Shown one piece after another: positions 15,126 to 27,244 of a DNA stretch of 34,457 nucleotides. The notes beneath the pieces are model-generated. The model had not been told where the DNA came from and searched no databases. It saw only the letters and a program-made list of their open reading frames with translations. Position 1 is the stretch's first letter; every line of letters begins with the position of its first letter. The stretch lies in assembly GCA_029781795.1 (NCBI GenBank), contig JAKOWB010000343.1:1-34457 (forward strand). The letters run 5' to 3'. The DNA comes from Pseudomonadota bacterium (lineage in GTDB: Bacteria; Pseudomonadota; Alphaproteobacteria; Kiloniellales; JACOMY01). A program made the position numbers and the translations under genes.

Positions 15126-16256
15126 ATGGGGGAGCTGGCGGGCGGCGAATTCACGCAGGGCGAGCGGATAGGGGCCATCCGGCTGATCCGCAGCGAACAC
15201 GTCGGACCGGTAACCTATCGCCAGCTGCTTGCCCGCTTCGGCGGCGCGCGCCGAGCCCTGGAGGCTTTGCCGGAACTGGCCAGGCGCGGCGGCGGGAAGC
15301 CACCGCGTCTGGCCAGCCAGCAACAGGCCGAGGCGGAGCTGGCAGCAGCAGCGCGCCTGGGCGTCGCAGTGATTTGCCTAGGCGAGGCCGCCTACCCGCC
15401 GACGCTGGCGGCGCTGGAGGATTCGCCGCCGGTATTGTTCCTGCGCGGCCAAGGCGGGTTCCTCCAGACCCATGCCGTTGCCCTGGTGGGCGCGCGCAAC
15501 GCGTCCGGCAACGGGCGGCGCTTCGCCGCGCAGCTGGCACAGGGTCTGGCGCGCGAGGGGCTCGTCGTCGTTTCCGGGCTGGCACGCGGCATCGACGCCG
15601 CGGCGCACGAGGGCGCCCTGGCTGCCGGCGGCGGCACCGTCGCCGTGGTGGCCGGCGGCGCGGACGTGGTCTATCCGCCCGAGAACGCGGCGCTTACCGG
15701 CCGGATCGCCGAGATGGGCGCGATCCTGGCCGAGATGCCCTTGGGCACCGTGCCGCAGGCGCGGCACTTCCCGCGGCGCAACCGGCTGATCTCGGGCCTC
15801 GCGCGTGCCGTCGTAGTGGTCGAAGCGGCGCCTCGTTCGGGCTCGCTCATCACGGCGCGCTTCGCTGCCGAGCAAGGGCGCGAGGTGCTGGCGGTGCCGG
15901 GCTCGCCGCTCGATCCACGCGCCCAGGGCAGCAACCAGCTGATCCGCGAGGGCGCGACCCTGGTCCAATCGGTCGAGGACATTCTCGAGGCCCTGGGTCC
16001 GGTCGATCGCCTGCCGCTGGGCGAACCCGCGGCCCCCTTTCAGGGGGCCGCGAAGACCGGGGACGCGGGCGACGCAGAGAGCGAACCGGCCCGCCGCGCG
16101 GTGCTGGAGCTGCTGTCGCCGGTGCCGCTCGCGGTTGACGAAGTGATACGTCGATGCCAATTGTCACCCTCTCTCGTGCAGACGGTACTGCTCGAGCTGG
16201 AACTGGGCGGACGTCTGGAACGTCAAGCCGGTCATCGCGTCGCGCTGGTGGTCTGA
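15126..16256 (+). CDS. dprA: DNA-processing protein DprA (Smf)
   Basis: The 376-residue protein binds single-stranded DNA taken up during transformation and loads RecA. The Rossmann-like DprA fold spans about residues 60-290, with VALVGARNASGNGRRFA, VVVSGLARGIDAAAHEGAL, FPRRNRLISGLARAVVVVEAAPRSGSLITA and GSNQLIREGA. The C-terminal 60 residues form the winged-helix domain (VLELLSPVPLAVDEVIRRCQL). The first 60 residues resemble the usual N-terminal helical part. It lies just upstream of topA. Presence of dprA alone does not prove competence. Confidence 0.95.
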   Translation: MGELAGGEFTQGERIGAIRLIRSEHVGPVTYRQLLARFGGARRALEALPELARRGGGKPPRLASQQQAEAELAAAARLGVAVICLGEAAYPPTLAALEDSPPVLFLRGQGGFLQTHAVALVGARNASGNGRRFAAQLAQGLAREGLVVVSGLARGIDAAAHEGALAAGGGTVAVVAGGADVVYPPENAALTGRIAEMGAILAEMPLGTVPQARHFPRRNRLISGLARAVVVVEAAPRSGSLITARFAAEQGREVLAVPGSPLDPRAQGSNQLIREGATLVQSVEDILEALGPVDRLPLGEPAAPFQGAAKTGDAGDAESEPARRAVLELLSPVPLAVDEVIRRCQLSPSLVQTVLLELELGGRLERQAGHRVALVV

Positions 16257-16307
16257 GCCCCACAAGGCCCGGTCTGCCGGCTTCCCGCCGCCGGCGACGT
16301 GGCGGAA

Positions 16308-18988
<2,681 letters not shown>

Positions 18989-18992
<4 letters not shown>

Positions 18993-21283
18993 GCCGACGG
19001 CCGGCCAAGGCGGGCCCGCGACCGACCAAGGAAGAACTCCTGGACTACCTGCGATCGAGCGAGACACCGCTCGGCAAGCGAGAGCTCATGCGCGCTTTCC
19101 AACTGCAGGCCGGTGATCGCGTGTGGCTCAAGCAGATGCTGGCCGAGCTGAAGGACGCGGGCCAGCTGGAGGGTCAGCGCGGCCGGCGGGTCAGCGCGCC
19201 CGACCGCCTGCCCGAAGTGACGGTGCTGGAGATCGCCGGCTACGACGAGGACGGCGAACTGCTGGCCCGTCCGACCGGCGCCGATCCCGAGGACCCGGCG
19301 ACGCCGATGGTCTTCATGGCGCCCGACAAGCGCGGCCATCGCCCGGCGGTGGGCGAGCGCGTGCTGACCCGTCTGACCTATCTGGAAGGCCAGCGCTACG
19401 AGGGACAGCCGATCCGCTACCTCGGCGCGGCGGCGCGGCGCGTGGTCGGCGTCTTCCGGCGCAGCGGTCGCGGCGGCCGTGTCGAGCCGACCAACCGCCA
19501 GGTCAAGGAGACCTTCGAGGTGCGCGGCGAGGACGCCGCCGGTGCGCAGGACGGCGAATTGGTGCTGCTGGAGCCGAAGGCGCGCCATGCCCGTGCGCGC
19601 GGCGGCGCCGAGGGCCGGGTGATCGAGCGGCTGGGCGACGCGACCAACCCCAAGGCGCTCAGCCTCATCGCCATCGCCGAGCACGGCCTGCCCGACGTCT
19701 TCCCGGCCGAGGCGGTGCGCGAGGCCGAGCATGCCAAGGGCGTGACCCTGGGCGAGCGACTGGACCTGCGCGAGCTGCCGCTGGTCACCATCGACGGCGA
19801 GGACGCGCGCGATTTCGACGACGCGGTCTTCGCCCAGCCGGACCCTGACCCGAAGAATCCCGGCGGGTTCCGCCTGGTGGTCGCCATCGCCGACGTGGCG
19901 CACTACGTGCGACCCGGCTCGGCGCTTGACCGAGAGGCGCGCAAGCGCGGCAACTCTGCCTACTTCCCCGACCGTGTCGTGCCCATGCTGCCCGAGGCGC
20001 TGTCGAACGGCTGGTGCTCGCTGAAGCCACGCGAGGACCGCGGCTGCCTGGCGGCCGAGCTCTGGATCGACCGACAGGGCAAGCTGCTGCGCCACCGCTT
20101 CCACCGCGCCCTGATGCGCTCGGTCGCGCGCCTCACCTACGAACAGGTGCAGGCCGCGGCCAACGGCGAGCCTGACGAGCTGACCCGCCCGCTGGTGGAG
20201 AGCGTCATCAGGCCGCTCTATGCCGGTTTCGCCGCGCTGGAGATCGCCCGCGTGGCGCGCGGCACGCTGGACCTCGACCTGCCCGAGCGGCGCGTGCACC
20301 TCAACGCAGACGGCTCGGTGCGGGCGATCCTGCCGCGCCCACGCCTCGACAGTCACCGGCTGATCGAGGCCTACATGATCACCGCCAACGTCGCCGCGGC
20401 CGAGGCACTGGAGGCCAGGCACGCGCCCTGCATGTACCGCGTGCACGAGCCGCCGGACCCGGTGAAGGTCGAGGCGCTGCGCGAGGTGCTGCAGGGACTG
20501 GACCTCGCCTTCCCGCGCGGCGCACCGCTGCGGCCCAGCCTGTTCCAGGGCGTGCTGGAGAAGGTCGCCGGGACCGAGGCCGCGCCGATGGTCAGCGAGC
20601 TGGTACTGCGCTGCCAGAGCCAGGCGCGCTATGCGCCCGAGAACCTGGGCCATTTCGGCCTCGCACTGTCGCGCTATGCCCATTTTACCTCGCCGATCCG
20701 GCGCTACGCCGACCTGCTGGTGCACCGCTCCCTGATCCGCGCCTGGCATCTCGGCGACGGCGGGCTGGAGGCAGGCGAGGTGGCGCGCTTCGAGGAGTGG
20801 GGCCAGGCCATCTCGATGACCGAACGGCGCGCGGCGACGGCGGAACGCGACGCCGTGGACCGCTTCACCGCCCTCTTCCTGGCGGGCGAGGTCGGCGCGC
20901 TGCAGCCCGGCCGAATCGTCTCGGTCACCCGCTTCGGACTCTTCGTACGCCTGGCGGAGAGCGGCGCCGACGGCCTCGTACCGATCTCGCGCCTGCCCGA
21001 GGACTACTACGTCCACGACGAGAAGCGGCACGCCCTGGTCGGCCGACGCTGGGGGCGAGAGTTTCGTCTGGGCGAGGGCTACCTGGTGCGGATCCGCGAG
21101 GCCGATGCCCTGACCGGCTCGCTGACTCTCGACCTGGTCGAGGGCGAGGCAGCGGCCACGCCCTCGCCGCTCTCCCGCCCTGGGGGAACAGCGGCGAAGC
21201 CCCGCGACCCCGGGGCGAAACCAGGCCGCCACAAGCCCCCACCGCGCAAGGGGCGATCGGCCCGAGGGCAGCGCCGGCGCTGA
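18989..21283 (+). CDS. rnr: Ribonuclease R
   Basis: This 764-residue 3'-5' exoribonuclease of the RNB family degrades structured RNA. An N-terminal winged-helix-like region (about residues 12-65; TKEELLDYLRSSETPLGKRELMRAF) precedes the cold-shock domains (about 70-235). The RNB catalytic domain carries TIDGEDARDFDDAV (about residues 267-280) and SPIRRYADLLVHR, and an S1 domain follows (GRIVSVTRFGLFVRLAESGADGLV, about 645-670). The basic tail is rich in K, R, P and G. The only start near the topA end is TTG at 18989, overlapping the topA stop as TTGA and giving coupled translation; the frame upstream lies within topA and lacks RNase R similarity. Confidence 0.94.
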
Positions 21284-21332
21284 CAAGCGCCTGAACTGGC
21301 GTGGTTATGGCACGAAAAAGGCCGCGAATCCC

Positions 21333-21361
21333 CTGGCGCTTCGGGCCACCCGTCCTATTAT
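21333..21361 (+). promoter_or_regulatory. Candidate promoter of the ctp gene
   Basis: CTGGCG (21333-21338) is followed after 17 bases by TATTAT (21356-21361), a good -10 in a GC-rich stretch. The start would fall about 25 bases before the protease ATG. The -35 is the same hexamer as in the candidate promoter at 1566-1571. Confidence 0.38.
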
Positions 21362-21394
21362 TGCGCTGCGGGTGTCTTCGGAGGCCTCGAGTCC

Positions 21395-22972
21395 ATGCGC
21401 GGTCCGGTAGCTGCGGCCCACAAGCCACAGACTGTATCCTTGAAGTCACGGTCCTGTCGTGTCCTGGCAGGGACGGCCCTCCTGGCCCTTGCCTCCTGCG
21501 CACAGCCCAATGGCGGCGTCAGCAGTGGCGGTGCCTCGGCCCCGCCGGAGCGGGTTCTCAGCGTCGGCTTCGTCGATCTAGACGAGATCTATATCCGCCA
21601 GCTCAGTCCGGCCGATCTGGCGCTGCGCAGCGTCGCCAGCCTCAGCGAGATCGATTCCCGCGTGCAGGTCGAACGCGACGGTGCCGACCTGACCGTCGGG
21701 CTCGCCGGCAGCCCCAGCTTCAAGTATCCGGCGCCGGCCGACGGCGACGCGGCCGGCTGGGGCCGCGTGGCAGGCGAGGCGGTCGAGGCCCTGAAGCATC
21801 AGTCGGCCTCGCTGGGCGCGACCGATGTCGAGAAGATCTACGAGACCATGTTCGATGCGATCGTGCATTCGCTCGATCCCTTCTCGCGCTACTCCAGTCG
21901 GGACGAAGCGCGCGACAACCGCGCCAGCCGCGATGGCTTCGGCGGCATCGGCGTGCGGATCGACGTGGTGAGCGAGGGGGTGAAGGTCCTCTCGGTCATG
22001 GAAGAAACGCCGGCCGAGGCCTCGGGCCTCAAGGCGAACGACGTGATCCTGACCATCGACGGGCAGGATGCCACGAAACTGGACCAGCGCGAGGTGATCC
22101 AGCGGCTGCGCGGTCCGATCGGCACGGTGGTTGCCCTCGGCGTGGATCGTGGCGGCAAGCAGTTGCTGATCAAGGTGCAGCGCGCCCATATCGTGCCGCA
22201 GACCGTCAGCGGCGAACTGAACGGCAACATCGCCGTGGTTCGTCTCTCGGGCTTCAACCACTCCACCGCCGACGTGCTGCGCGACAAGATCGAACTGCTG
22301 GATTCCGGCTTGCCGGGTGGCGTGCAGGGGCTGGTCCTGGACCTGCGTGGCAATCCGGGCGGGCTGCTCGACCAGTCGGTCGCCGTCTCCGATCTCTTCC
22401 TGAACCACGGCAAGATCGTCACCACCCACGGTCGCCACCCCGACAGCCACCAGTACTTCAATGCCGATTCGGACGAGATCCTCGCCGGCGTGCCGATGAT
22501 CGTCCTGGTCGACGGCCACTCGGCCTCGGCCTCCGAGATCGTCGCCGCCGCGCTGCAGGACAATGGCCGCGCCGTGGTCGTGGGCTCCGGCAGCTATGGC
22601 AAGGGCACCGTGCAGACGGTGCTGAGCCTGCCGAACGACGGCGAGCTGACGCTGACCTGGGCGCGTTTCCACGCGCCCTCGGGCTATCCGATCCACAAGC
22701 GCGGCATCATGCCGGACATCTGCACCGCGGGCGCCGGCAACGAGGACGCCGTGCTGCGCAAGCTGCGCCGCGGCCAGTTGCCGCTGCCGGCGGCGCTGCG
22801 CCAGAGCGTCGTCGACGACGCCAGCGACTCCGCCGTGGCGGCGTTCCGCGCCAACTGCCCGGCCAGCGAGACCGAGAGCGGCCTCGACCTGCTGATCGCA
22901 CTCGACCTGCTGAACGACAAACAGCTCTACGCCCGCGCCAGCGGCAGCCAGGCCGCCGAGGCGACGCCCTGA
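21395..22972 (+). CDS. S41 family C-terminal processing peptidase (lipoprotein)
   Basis: The 525-residue protein is a PDZ-containing tail-specific protease of the CtpA/Prc group. The N-terminus (LAGTALLALASC) has a lipobox, so a periplasmic lipoprotein is likely. The PDZ domain spans about residues 185-260 (GGIGVRIDVVSEGVKVLSV, EASGLKANDVILTIDG). The S41 domain follows with LVLDLRGNPGGLLDQSV and the catalytic dyad in GHSASASEI (S378) and SYGKGTVQT (K403). The ATG at 21395 has GGAGG ten bases upstream. It likely trims periplasmic or secreted proteins. The NUDIX gene overlaps its stop codon. Confidence 0.92.
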   Translation: MRGPVAAAHKPQTVSLKSRSCRVLAGTALLALASCAQPNGGVSSGGASAPPERVLSVGFVDLDEIYIRQLSPADLALRSVASLSEIDSRVQVERDGADLTVGLAGSPSFKYPAPADGDAAGWGRVAGEAVEALKHQSASLGATDVEKIYETMFDAIVHSLDPFSRYSSRDEARDNRASRDGFGGIGVRIDVVSEGVKVLSVMEETPAEASGLKANDVILTIDGQDATKLDQREVIQRLRGPIGTVVALGVDRGGKQLLIKVQRAHIVPQTVSGELNGNIAVVRLSGFNHSTADVLRDKIELLDSGLPGGVQGLVLDLRGNPGGLLDQSVAVSDLFLNHGKIVTTHGRHPDSHQYFNADSDEILAGVPMIVLVDGHSASASEIVAAALQDNGRAVVVGSGSYGKGTVQTVLSLPNDGELTLTWARFHAPSGYPIHKRGIMPDICTAGAGNEDAVLRKLRRGQLPLPAALRQSVVDDASDSAVAAFRANCPASETESGLDLLIALDLLNDKQLYARASGSQAAEATP

Positions 22973-23661
22973 CACCCCACGCCGGCCGGCCGGTCCAGCC
23001 GCGCGACGCCGCCGGCCTCGTGCTGGTGCGCCAGGGCCGGCGCGAGCGCGAGGTGCTGCTGGGCCGCCGCCGGCGCACCGCCCGTTTCCTGCCCGGCATC
23101 TGGGTCTTCCCCGGCGGACGGCTGGAAGCGGCCGACGCCCTCCCCTCGGGCTTCGAGGAACGCTTCGCTGCGCTGCCCGAGGGGCTGGATGCCGCCACGC
23201 GCGGCAAGGCCCGGGCCCTGCTGCGGGCGGCCGTGCGCGAGACCTTCGAGGAAACCGGCGTGCTGCTGGGCCGGCCGGGACGCCGCTCGGAAGAACGCGC
23301 CGATCCGATCTGGCAGGCCTACCACGCAGCGGGATTGACCCCAGCCTTCGAGGCACCGCGCCTGCTGGCCCGCGCCATCACGCCGACCATGTCGCCGATC
23401 CGCTTCCACACCCGCTTCTTCCTGGCCGAGGCGACCGGTATCGCCCATGGCGAGCCGCGCGACGACGAGTTGGAAGAAGTCGCCTGGGTGCCGCTGCGCG
23501 AGACGCCGTCGCTGGAGATGGTGGACGTGACCGAGTTCGTGCTGTCGCGCGCCCTCAAGGGTGCCCAGCCGGTGGCCCCGCTCTTCAGCTACCGCGGCGA
23601 CGAGGTGCGCCCGGACCTCAAGGCCACCATGGCCAGCCTGGGGCCCCGCGGCGTGGCCTAG
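22969..23661 (+). CDS. NUDIX hydrolase (NUDT19-like), probable CTG start
   Basis: The 230-residue protein has the NUDIX motif in split form: [12 protein letters not shown], then a 30-residue insertion, then [16 protein letters not shown]. This pattern is typical of the NUDT7/NUDT19-like branch that hydrolyses CoA or nucleotide derivatives. The conserved first strand ([11 protein letters not shown]) begins only about 12 residues after the ctp stop, and no ATG, GTG or TTG precedes it in frame. The CTG at 22969, overlapping the ctp TGA as CTGA with GAGG eight bases upstream, is therefore the best start. GTG at 23020 would remove the strand. The substrate is unknown. Confidence 0.85.
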   Translation: MTPHAGRPVQPRDAAGLVLVRQGRREREVLLGRRRRTARFLPGIWVFPGGRLEAADALPSGFEERFAALPEGLDAATRGKARALLRAAVRETFEETGVLLGRPGRRSEERADPIWQAYHAAGLTPAFEAPRLLARAITPTMSPIRFHTRFFLAEATGIAHGEPRDDELEEVAWVPLRETPSLEMVDVTEFVLSRALKGAQPVAPLFSYRGDEVRPDLKATMASLGPRGVA

Positions 23662-23689
23662 CGCCCGGCGGGGTTTGCCTTGGCGGGGC

Positions 23690-23717
23690 TTGACTTGGCT
23701 GGGCTTCCCGCTATGGT
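23690..23717 (+). promoter_or_regulatory. Promoter of rpmG
   Basis: TTGACT (23690-23695) and TATGGT (23712-23717) are separated by 16 bases. They lie between the NUDIX stop and rpmG, placing a start about 32 bases before the ATG. Sigma-70-type recognition is inferred from the hexamers. Confidence 0.55.
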
Positions 23718-23755
23718 CCGGCCCTCCGAATTCCAGCCTTTCGCGAGTTCCAGTC

Positions 23756-23923
23756 ATGGCCAAGCCCGCAACCACGCTGATCCGTCTGGTCAGCTCCGCC
23801 GACACCGGCTTCTTCTACGTTGCCAAGAAGAACCCGCGCACCAAGACCGAGAAGCTTCAGCTGAAGAAGTACGACCCGGTCGCGCGCAAGCACGTGCTCT
23901 TCAAGGAAGCCAAGATCAAGTAG
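23756..23923 (+). CDS. rpmG: 50S ribosomal protein L33
   Basis: The 55-residue basic protein is the alphaproteobacterial L33 form: [20 protein letters not shown], then [21 protein letters not shown] and a K-rich end ([10 protein letters not shown]). The cysteine pairs of zinc-binding L33 are absent, so this is the C- (zinc-independent) version. It has its own promoter and a strong terminator just downstream, so it is monocistronic. Confidence 0.97.
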   Translation: MAKPATTLIRLVSSADTGFFYVAKKNPRTKTEKLQLKKYDPVARKHVLFKEAKIK

Positions 23924-23949
23924 GCTTTCCAGCCACTTGAACCGGTTTC

Positions 23950-23980
23950 GACGGCCGCCTCCGGGCGGCCGTCGGCGTTT
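23950..23980 (+). terminator. Intrinsic terminator of rpmG
   Basis: GACGGCCGCC (23950-23959) and GGCGGCCGTC (23964-23973) form a perfect 10-base stem with a TCCG loop. GGCGTTTGG follows. The T-run is short, but the stem is strong and well placed. Confidence 0.75.
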
Positions 23981-24042
23981 GGGGAGGCGGCTGCGCGGCC
24001 GGGGGTTTCAAGCCCGCGCCGGCCCCTTACACTGTTGGTCCC

Positions 24043-24969
24043 ATGCGCTATGGAATCGACCTCGGCGGCACCAAGATCGAGCTGCTGGCCCTCGCCCCCG
24101 ATGGCCGCGAGGCGTGGCGCCGACGCATCCCCTCGCCACAAGGCGACTATGGCCGCACGTTGGAGGCCCTGGCCGGCCTGGTCGAGGCCGCCGATTCGGA
24201 CCTGGGCCGGCGCGGCACCGTCGGCATCGGCATCCCCGGCGCGGTCTCTCCCATCACCGGCCTGATCAAGAACGCCAACTCCGTCTGGCTGATCGGCCAC
24301 CCGCTGGACCGCGACCTGGCCGCCCGGCTGGGCCGGCCGGTGCGACTGCAGAACGATGCCAACTGCTTCGCCCTGTCCGAGGCAGCCGACGGCGCCGCGG
24401 CCGGCCAGGGGGTCGTCTTCGGTGCCATCCTGGGTACCGGGGCGGGCGGCGGCTTCGTGGTGGACGGTCGGGTCCTCACCGGGCGCAATGCCATCGCCGG
24501 CGAGTGGGGCCACAACCCCCTGCCCTGGCCGCGCGACGACGAGCGCCCGGGCGCGCTCTGCTACTGCGGCCAGCACGGCTGCCTGGAGACCTTCATCTCC
24601 GGCACCGGCCTCGCCCGCGACCACCGCGCCGTCACCGGCCAGGCACTGAACGGCGAGCAGATCGTCGCCGCCGCCGAGGCCGGCGACGCGGCGGCCGAGG
24701 CCAGCATGGGCCGACTGCTGGACCGCCTGTCGCGGGCCCTCGCCTCGATCATCAACGTGGTCGACCCCGACGTCATCGTGCTGGGCGGCGGACTGTCGAA
24801 GGTCGAACGGCTCTACCGCGACCTGCCGCCGCTGCTGCCGCGCTGGGTCTTCTCCGACGTCTGCACCACACCGATCCTGCCGCCCAGGCACGGCGACGCC
24901 AGCGGCGTGCGCGGCGCCGCCTGGCTCTGGTCGCCCGAGGAAGCGGAGGCTGCCGCCACGGCGCCATGA
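24043..24969 (+). CDS. ROK family sugar kinase (fructokinase / N-acetylglucosamine kinase-like)
   Basis: The 308-residue kinase transfers phosphate from ATP to a hexose. The ATP loop [12 protein letters not shown] is at residues 5-16. The ROK zinc motif [10 protein letters not shown] (about residues 176-185) is intact, as is [10 protein letters not shown] with its catalytic-region histidine. The sugar-binding segment [11 protein letters not shown] is at about 103-113, and [11 protein letters not shown] is the second phosphate loop. The EWGHNPLPW phrase is typical of the Mak/fructokinase subgroup, but substrate specificity is not fixed by it. Its stop overlaps the dinB start (ATGA), although the two functions are unrelated. 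Confidence 0.92.
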   Translation: MRYGIDLGGTKIELLALAPDGREAWRRRIPSPQGDYGRTLEALAGLVEAADSDLGRRGTVGIGIPGAVSPITGLIKNANSVWLIGHPLDRDLAARLGRPVRLQNDANCFALSEAADGAAAGQGVVFGAILGTGAGGGFVVDGRVLTGRNAIAGEWGHNPLPWPRDDERPGALCYCGQHGCLETFISGTGLARDHRAVTGQALNGEQIVAAAEAGDAAAEASMGRLLDRLSRALASIINVVDPDVIVLGGGLSKVERLYRDLPPLLPRWVFSDVCTTPILPPRHGDASGVRGAAWLWSPEEAEAAATAP

Positions 24970-26237
24970 CCGAAGCCGCGACCGCGCTCTGTCGCGATTG
25001 CCTGGCGCTCTACACCGAGCCGACGCGACGCTGTCCGGCCTGCGGCAGCCGGCGCGTGGTGAACCATCCGGAGCTCGGCAAGCTCTCCATTGCGCATCTC
25101 GACTGCGACGCCTTCTACGCCTCGGTGGAGAAGCGCGACCGGCCGGAGCTGAAGGACCAGCCGGTCATCGTCGGCGGCGGCCAGCGCGGCGTGGTCTCCG
25201 CCGCCTGCTACGTCGCCCGGCTCTACGGCGTGCGCTCGGCCATGCCGATGTTCAAGGCACTGGCGGCCTGTCCGCACGCGGTGGTCATCAAGCCCGACAT
25301 GACGAAATACAGCGCCGTCGGGCGCGAGGTCCGGCAACTCATGCTGGAGACGACTCCGCTGGTCGAGCCGCTGTCGATCGACGAGGCCTTCCTCGACCTC
25401 ACCGGGACCGAGGCCCTGCATGGCGGCCCGCCGGCGCGCACCCTGGCGGCGCTGGCGCTGAAGGTGGAACGCCAGCAGCGCGTCACCGTCTCGATCGGCC
25501 TCAGCTACAACAAGTCGCTGGCCAAGATCGCCTCGGACCTCGACAAGCCACGCGGCTTCGCCGTGCTGGGCCGTACCGACGCGCCGGGCTTCCTGGCCAG
25601 CCAGTCGGTCGGCCTGATCTGGGGCGTCGGCAAGGCGCTGCAGGCGCGGCTGGAGGGCGACGGCATCCGCCTGATCGGCGACCTGCTGGCCTTCGACGAG
25701 CAGTCCCTGCTGCTGCGCTATGGCGCGATGGGCAAGCGGCTCTACCGCTTCGCCCGTGGCGAGGACGACCGCCGGGTCGATCCTTCGTCGCCGGCCAAGT
25801 CGATCTCTGCCGAGACCACCTTCAACCGCGACCTGACCGGGCTGGAGGAGCTGAAAGTCGAGCTCTGGTCGCTGTCGGAGAAGGTGGCGCGGCGCCTGAA
25901 GCGCGCGAACCTGGCGGGCGAGTCCGTGGTGCTGAAGCTGAAGACCCGCGACTTCCGCACCATTACGCGCCACCGCCGTCTGGCCGATCCGACGCAGCTC
26001 GCGGCGCTGATCTTCCAGGCCGGCATGGCCCTGCTGGAGCGCGAGGTCGACGGCCGCGCCTTCCGCCTGATCGGCATCGGGACCGACGACCTGGTAGATG
26101 GCGGCAAGGCCGACCCGCCTGACCTGGTCGATCCCGCCCGCGACCGCGCCGCCCGCGTCGAGCGCGCCATCGACGCGGTGCGCGGCAAGCTCGGCAACGA
26201 GGCCATCGGCAAGGGCATCGGGCTGAAGAAGGAGTGA
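24966..26237 (+). CDS. dinB: DNA polymerase IV with N-terminal zinc-ribbon
   Basis: The 423-residue Y-family polymerase performs translesion synthesis. The catalytic motifs are [14 protein letters not shown] (about residues 41-54) and [11 protein letters not shown] (about 138-148), with [17 protein letters not shown] in the palm/thumb and the little-finger domain after about 270. The first 35 residues carry two CxxC pairs (CRDC and CPAC), a zinc ribbon absent from E. coli DinB and seen in alphaproteobacterial forms. There is no obvious beta-clamp peptide at the C-terminus, which ends [10 protein letters not shown]; an internal one cannot be excluded. Translation overlaps the kinase gene by four bases. 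Confidence 0.93.
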   Translation: MTEAATALCRDCLALYTEPTRRCPACGSRRVVNHPELGKLSIAHLDCDAFYASVEKRDRPELKDQPVIVGGGQRGVVSAACYVARLYGVRSAMPMFKALAACPHAVVIKPDMTKYSAVGREVRQLMLETTPLVEPLSIDEAFLDLTGTEALHGGPPARTLAALALKVERQQRVTVSIGLSYNKSLAKIASDLDKPRGFAVLGRTDAPGFLASQSVGLIWGVGKALQARLEGDGIRLIGDLLAFDEQSLLLRYGAMGKRLYRFARGEDDRRVDPSSPAKSISAETTFNRDLTGLEELKVELWSLSEKVARRLKRANLAGESVVLKLKTRDFRTITRHRRLADPTQLAALIFQAGMALLEREVDGRAFRLIGIGTDDLVDGGKADPPDLVDPARDRAARVERAIDAVRGKLGNEAIGKGIGLKKE

Positions 26238-26240
26238 GGG

Positions 26241-27041
26241 CTAGCAACCGCCCTTCGGCCGCTCTTCCAGCTTCACCAGGCGGGCCTTGAGGGCGAAGTC
26301 GCCGAAATCGAAGAGCTGGTCGTCGACCACGCCGTTGGCGAAGAGACGCAAGGTCGCCTCGTGCTGCGCCACGCCGGTATCGTCGCCGTCCTCGAAGTAG
26401 GCCAGCACCAGGCGCCAGGAGGCCTCTCCCTCCAGCAGCGGCGAGGCCAGGGTCGGCGCCACGCCGTCCGGCACCTGCCCGGCCAGCAGCGCATTCACCT
26501 GATACAGCGCCTCGTCCTCGGTGCCGTCGAACACCGTGGCGTAGACCCGTTCCTGCCCGGCCGCCGCGGCATCGGCCAGCACGAGACCGTGCCGCGTCGG
26601 AAAGAGCGTGTCGGCCGGCAGGGTCAGGGTGTGAGGATTGTCGCCCTTGAAGGTCGCCGTGCCGCCCTTGCCGGGGCCCTCCAGTTTCGCCTCTCCCTCC
26701 ACGTCCTCGGGATCCTCGAAGGTCGAGCGGCGCTTGACGAAGAATCGATAGTCCAGTCCGTCCTTTGACTCCCAGGCCTTTATGGAGGTGCCGAAGCGGA
26801 CTTCCGTGCCGTCGTCGTAGAGCACCTGGAAACGCATCTCGGTCAGGCTGGACCAGGCGTCGCAGAGGTCGTCGACCTCGAAGACCAGGTCGCCGACCGC
26901 GTTGCCGATCTTGCTGCCGGGGTCCGTGGTGGTGAGGCTGAGGCTATAGACCGCGCGGTGCGGCACGAGCTGCGCCGCCTGGGCCGGGATCGCGGCCAGG
27001 CAGGTGGCAGCAAGGATCGTTGTCAGGAAAAAGGTCCGCAT
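26241..27041 (-). CDS. EipB-family periplasmic envelope integrity protein (DUF1849)
   Basis: The 266-residue product has a signal peptide ending PAQAA and a mature start LVPHRAVYSLSL, the hallmark of EipB proteins, which fold as a periplasmic beta-spiral needed for envelope integrity in Brucella. Two cysteines remain in the mature protein: one in DDLCDAW (about residue 60) and one as the last residue (PKGGC). In EipB the corresponding pair forms a disulfide, so the same is expected here. The gene converges on dinB, with three bases between stops, and is divergent from the dehydrogenase gene; 203 bases separate the starts. No clear promoter hexamers were found. Confidence 0.88.
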   Translation of the reverse strand: MRTFFLTTILAATCLAAIPAQAAQLVPHRAVYSLSLTTTDPGSKIGNAVGDLVFEVDDLCDAWSSLTEMRFQVLYDDGTEVRFGTSIKAWESKDGLDYRFFVKRRSTFEDPEDVEGEAKLEGPGKGGTATFKGDNPHTLTLPADTLFPTRHGLVLADAAAAGQERVYATVFDGTEDEALYQVNALLAGQVPDGVAPTLASPLLEGEASWRLVLAYFEDGDDTGVAQHEATLRLFANGVVDDQLFDFGDFALKARLVKLEERPKGGC

Positions 27042-27244
27042 CGCACCTGCACCGCCGCCGCTGGGGTCCTGCCGGGAACGCTAGGCCGCCGCAAGGGTTG
27101 CGGCAAGGCAGGCCGCGGGGGCATGCGGCGCTATGGCGCTTGCCTCGGTAGCGCAGTTGGGCGGGCCACTGTCGCTCCGAGGCAGGTCGGCCCGGCCCCA
27201 GTCCCTAGACTGGCGCCTCCGATCCGCCAGGGGGATGCCCGCCC

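Noticed and set aside
21301-21394. A short leader peptide or the remains of a gene before ctp (MVMARKRPRIPWRF)
   Set aside because: The frame continues out of phase through ctp, has no good ribosome-binding site, and the stretch holds the candidate ctp promoter instead.
27042-27244. A regulatory site or tRNA in the 203-base gap between eipB and the dehydrogenase gene
   Set aside because: Only short GC-rich inverted repeats are seen; no cloverleaf and no convincing promoter hexamers.
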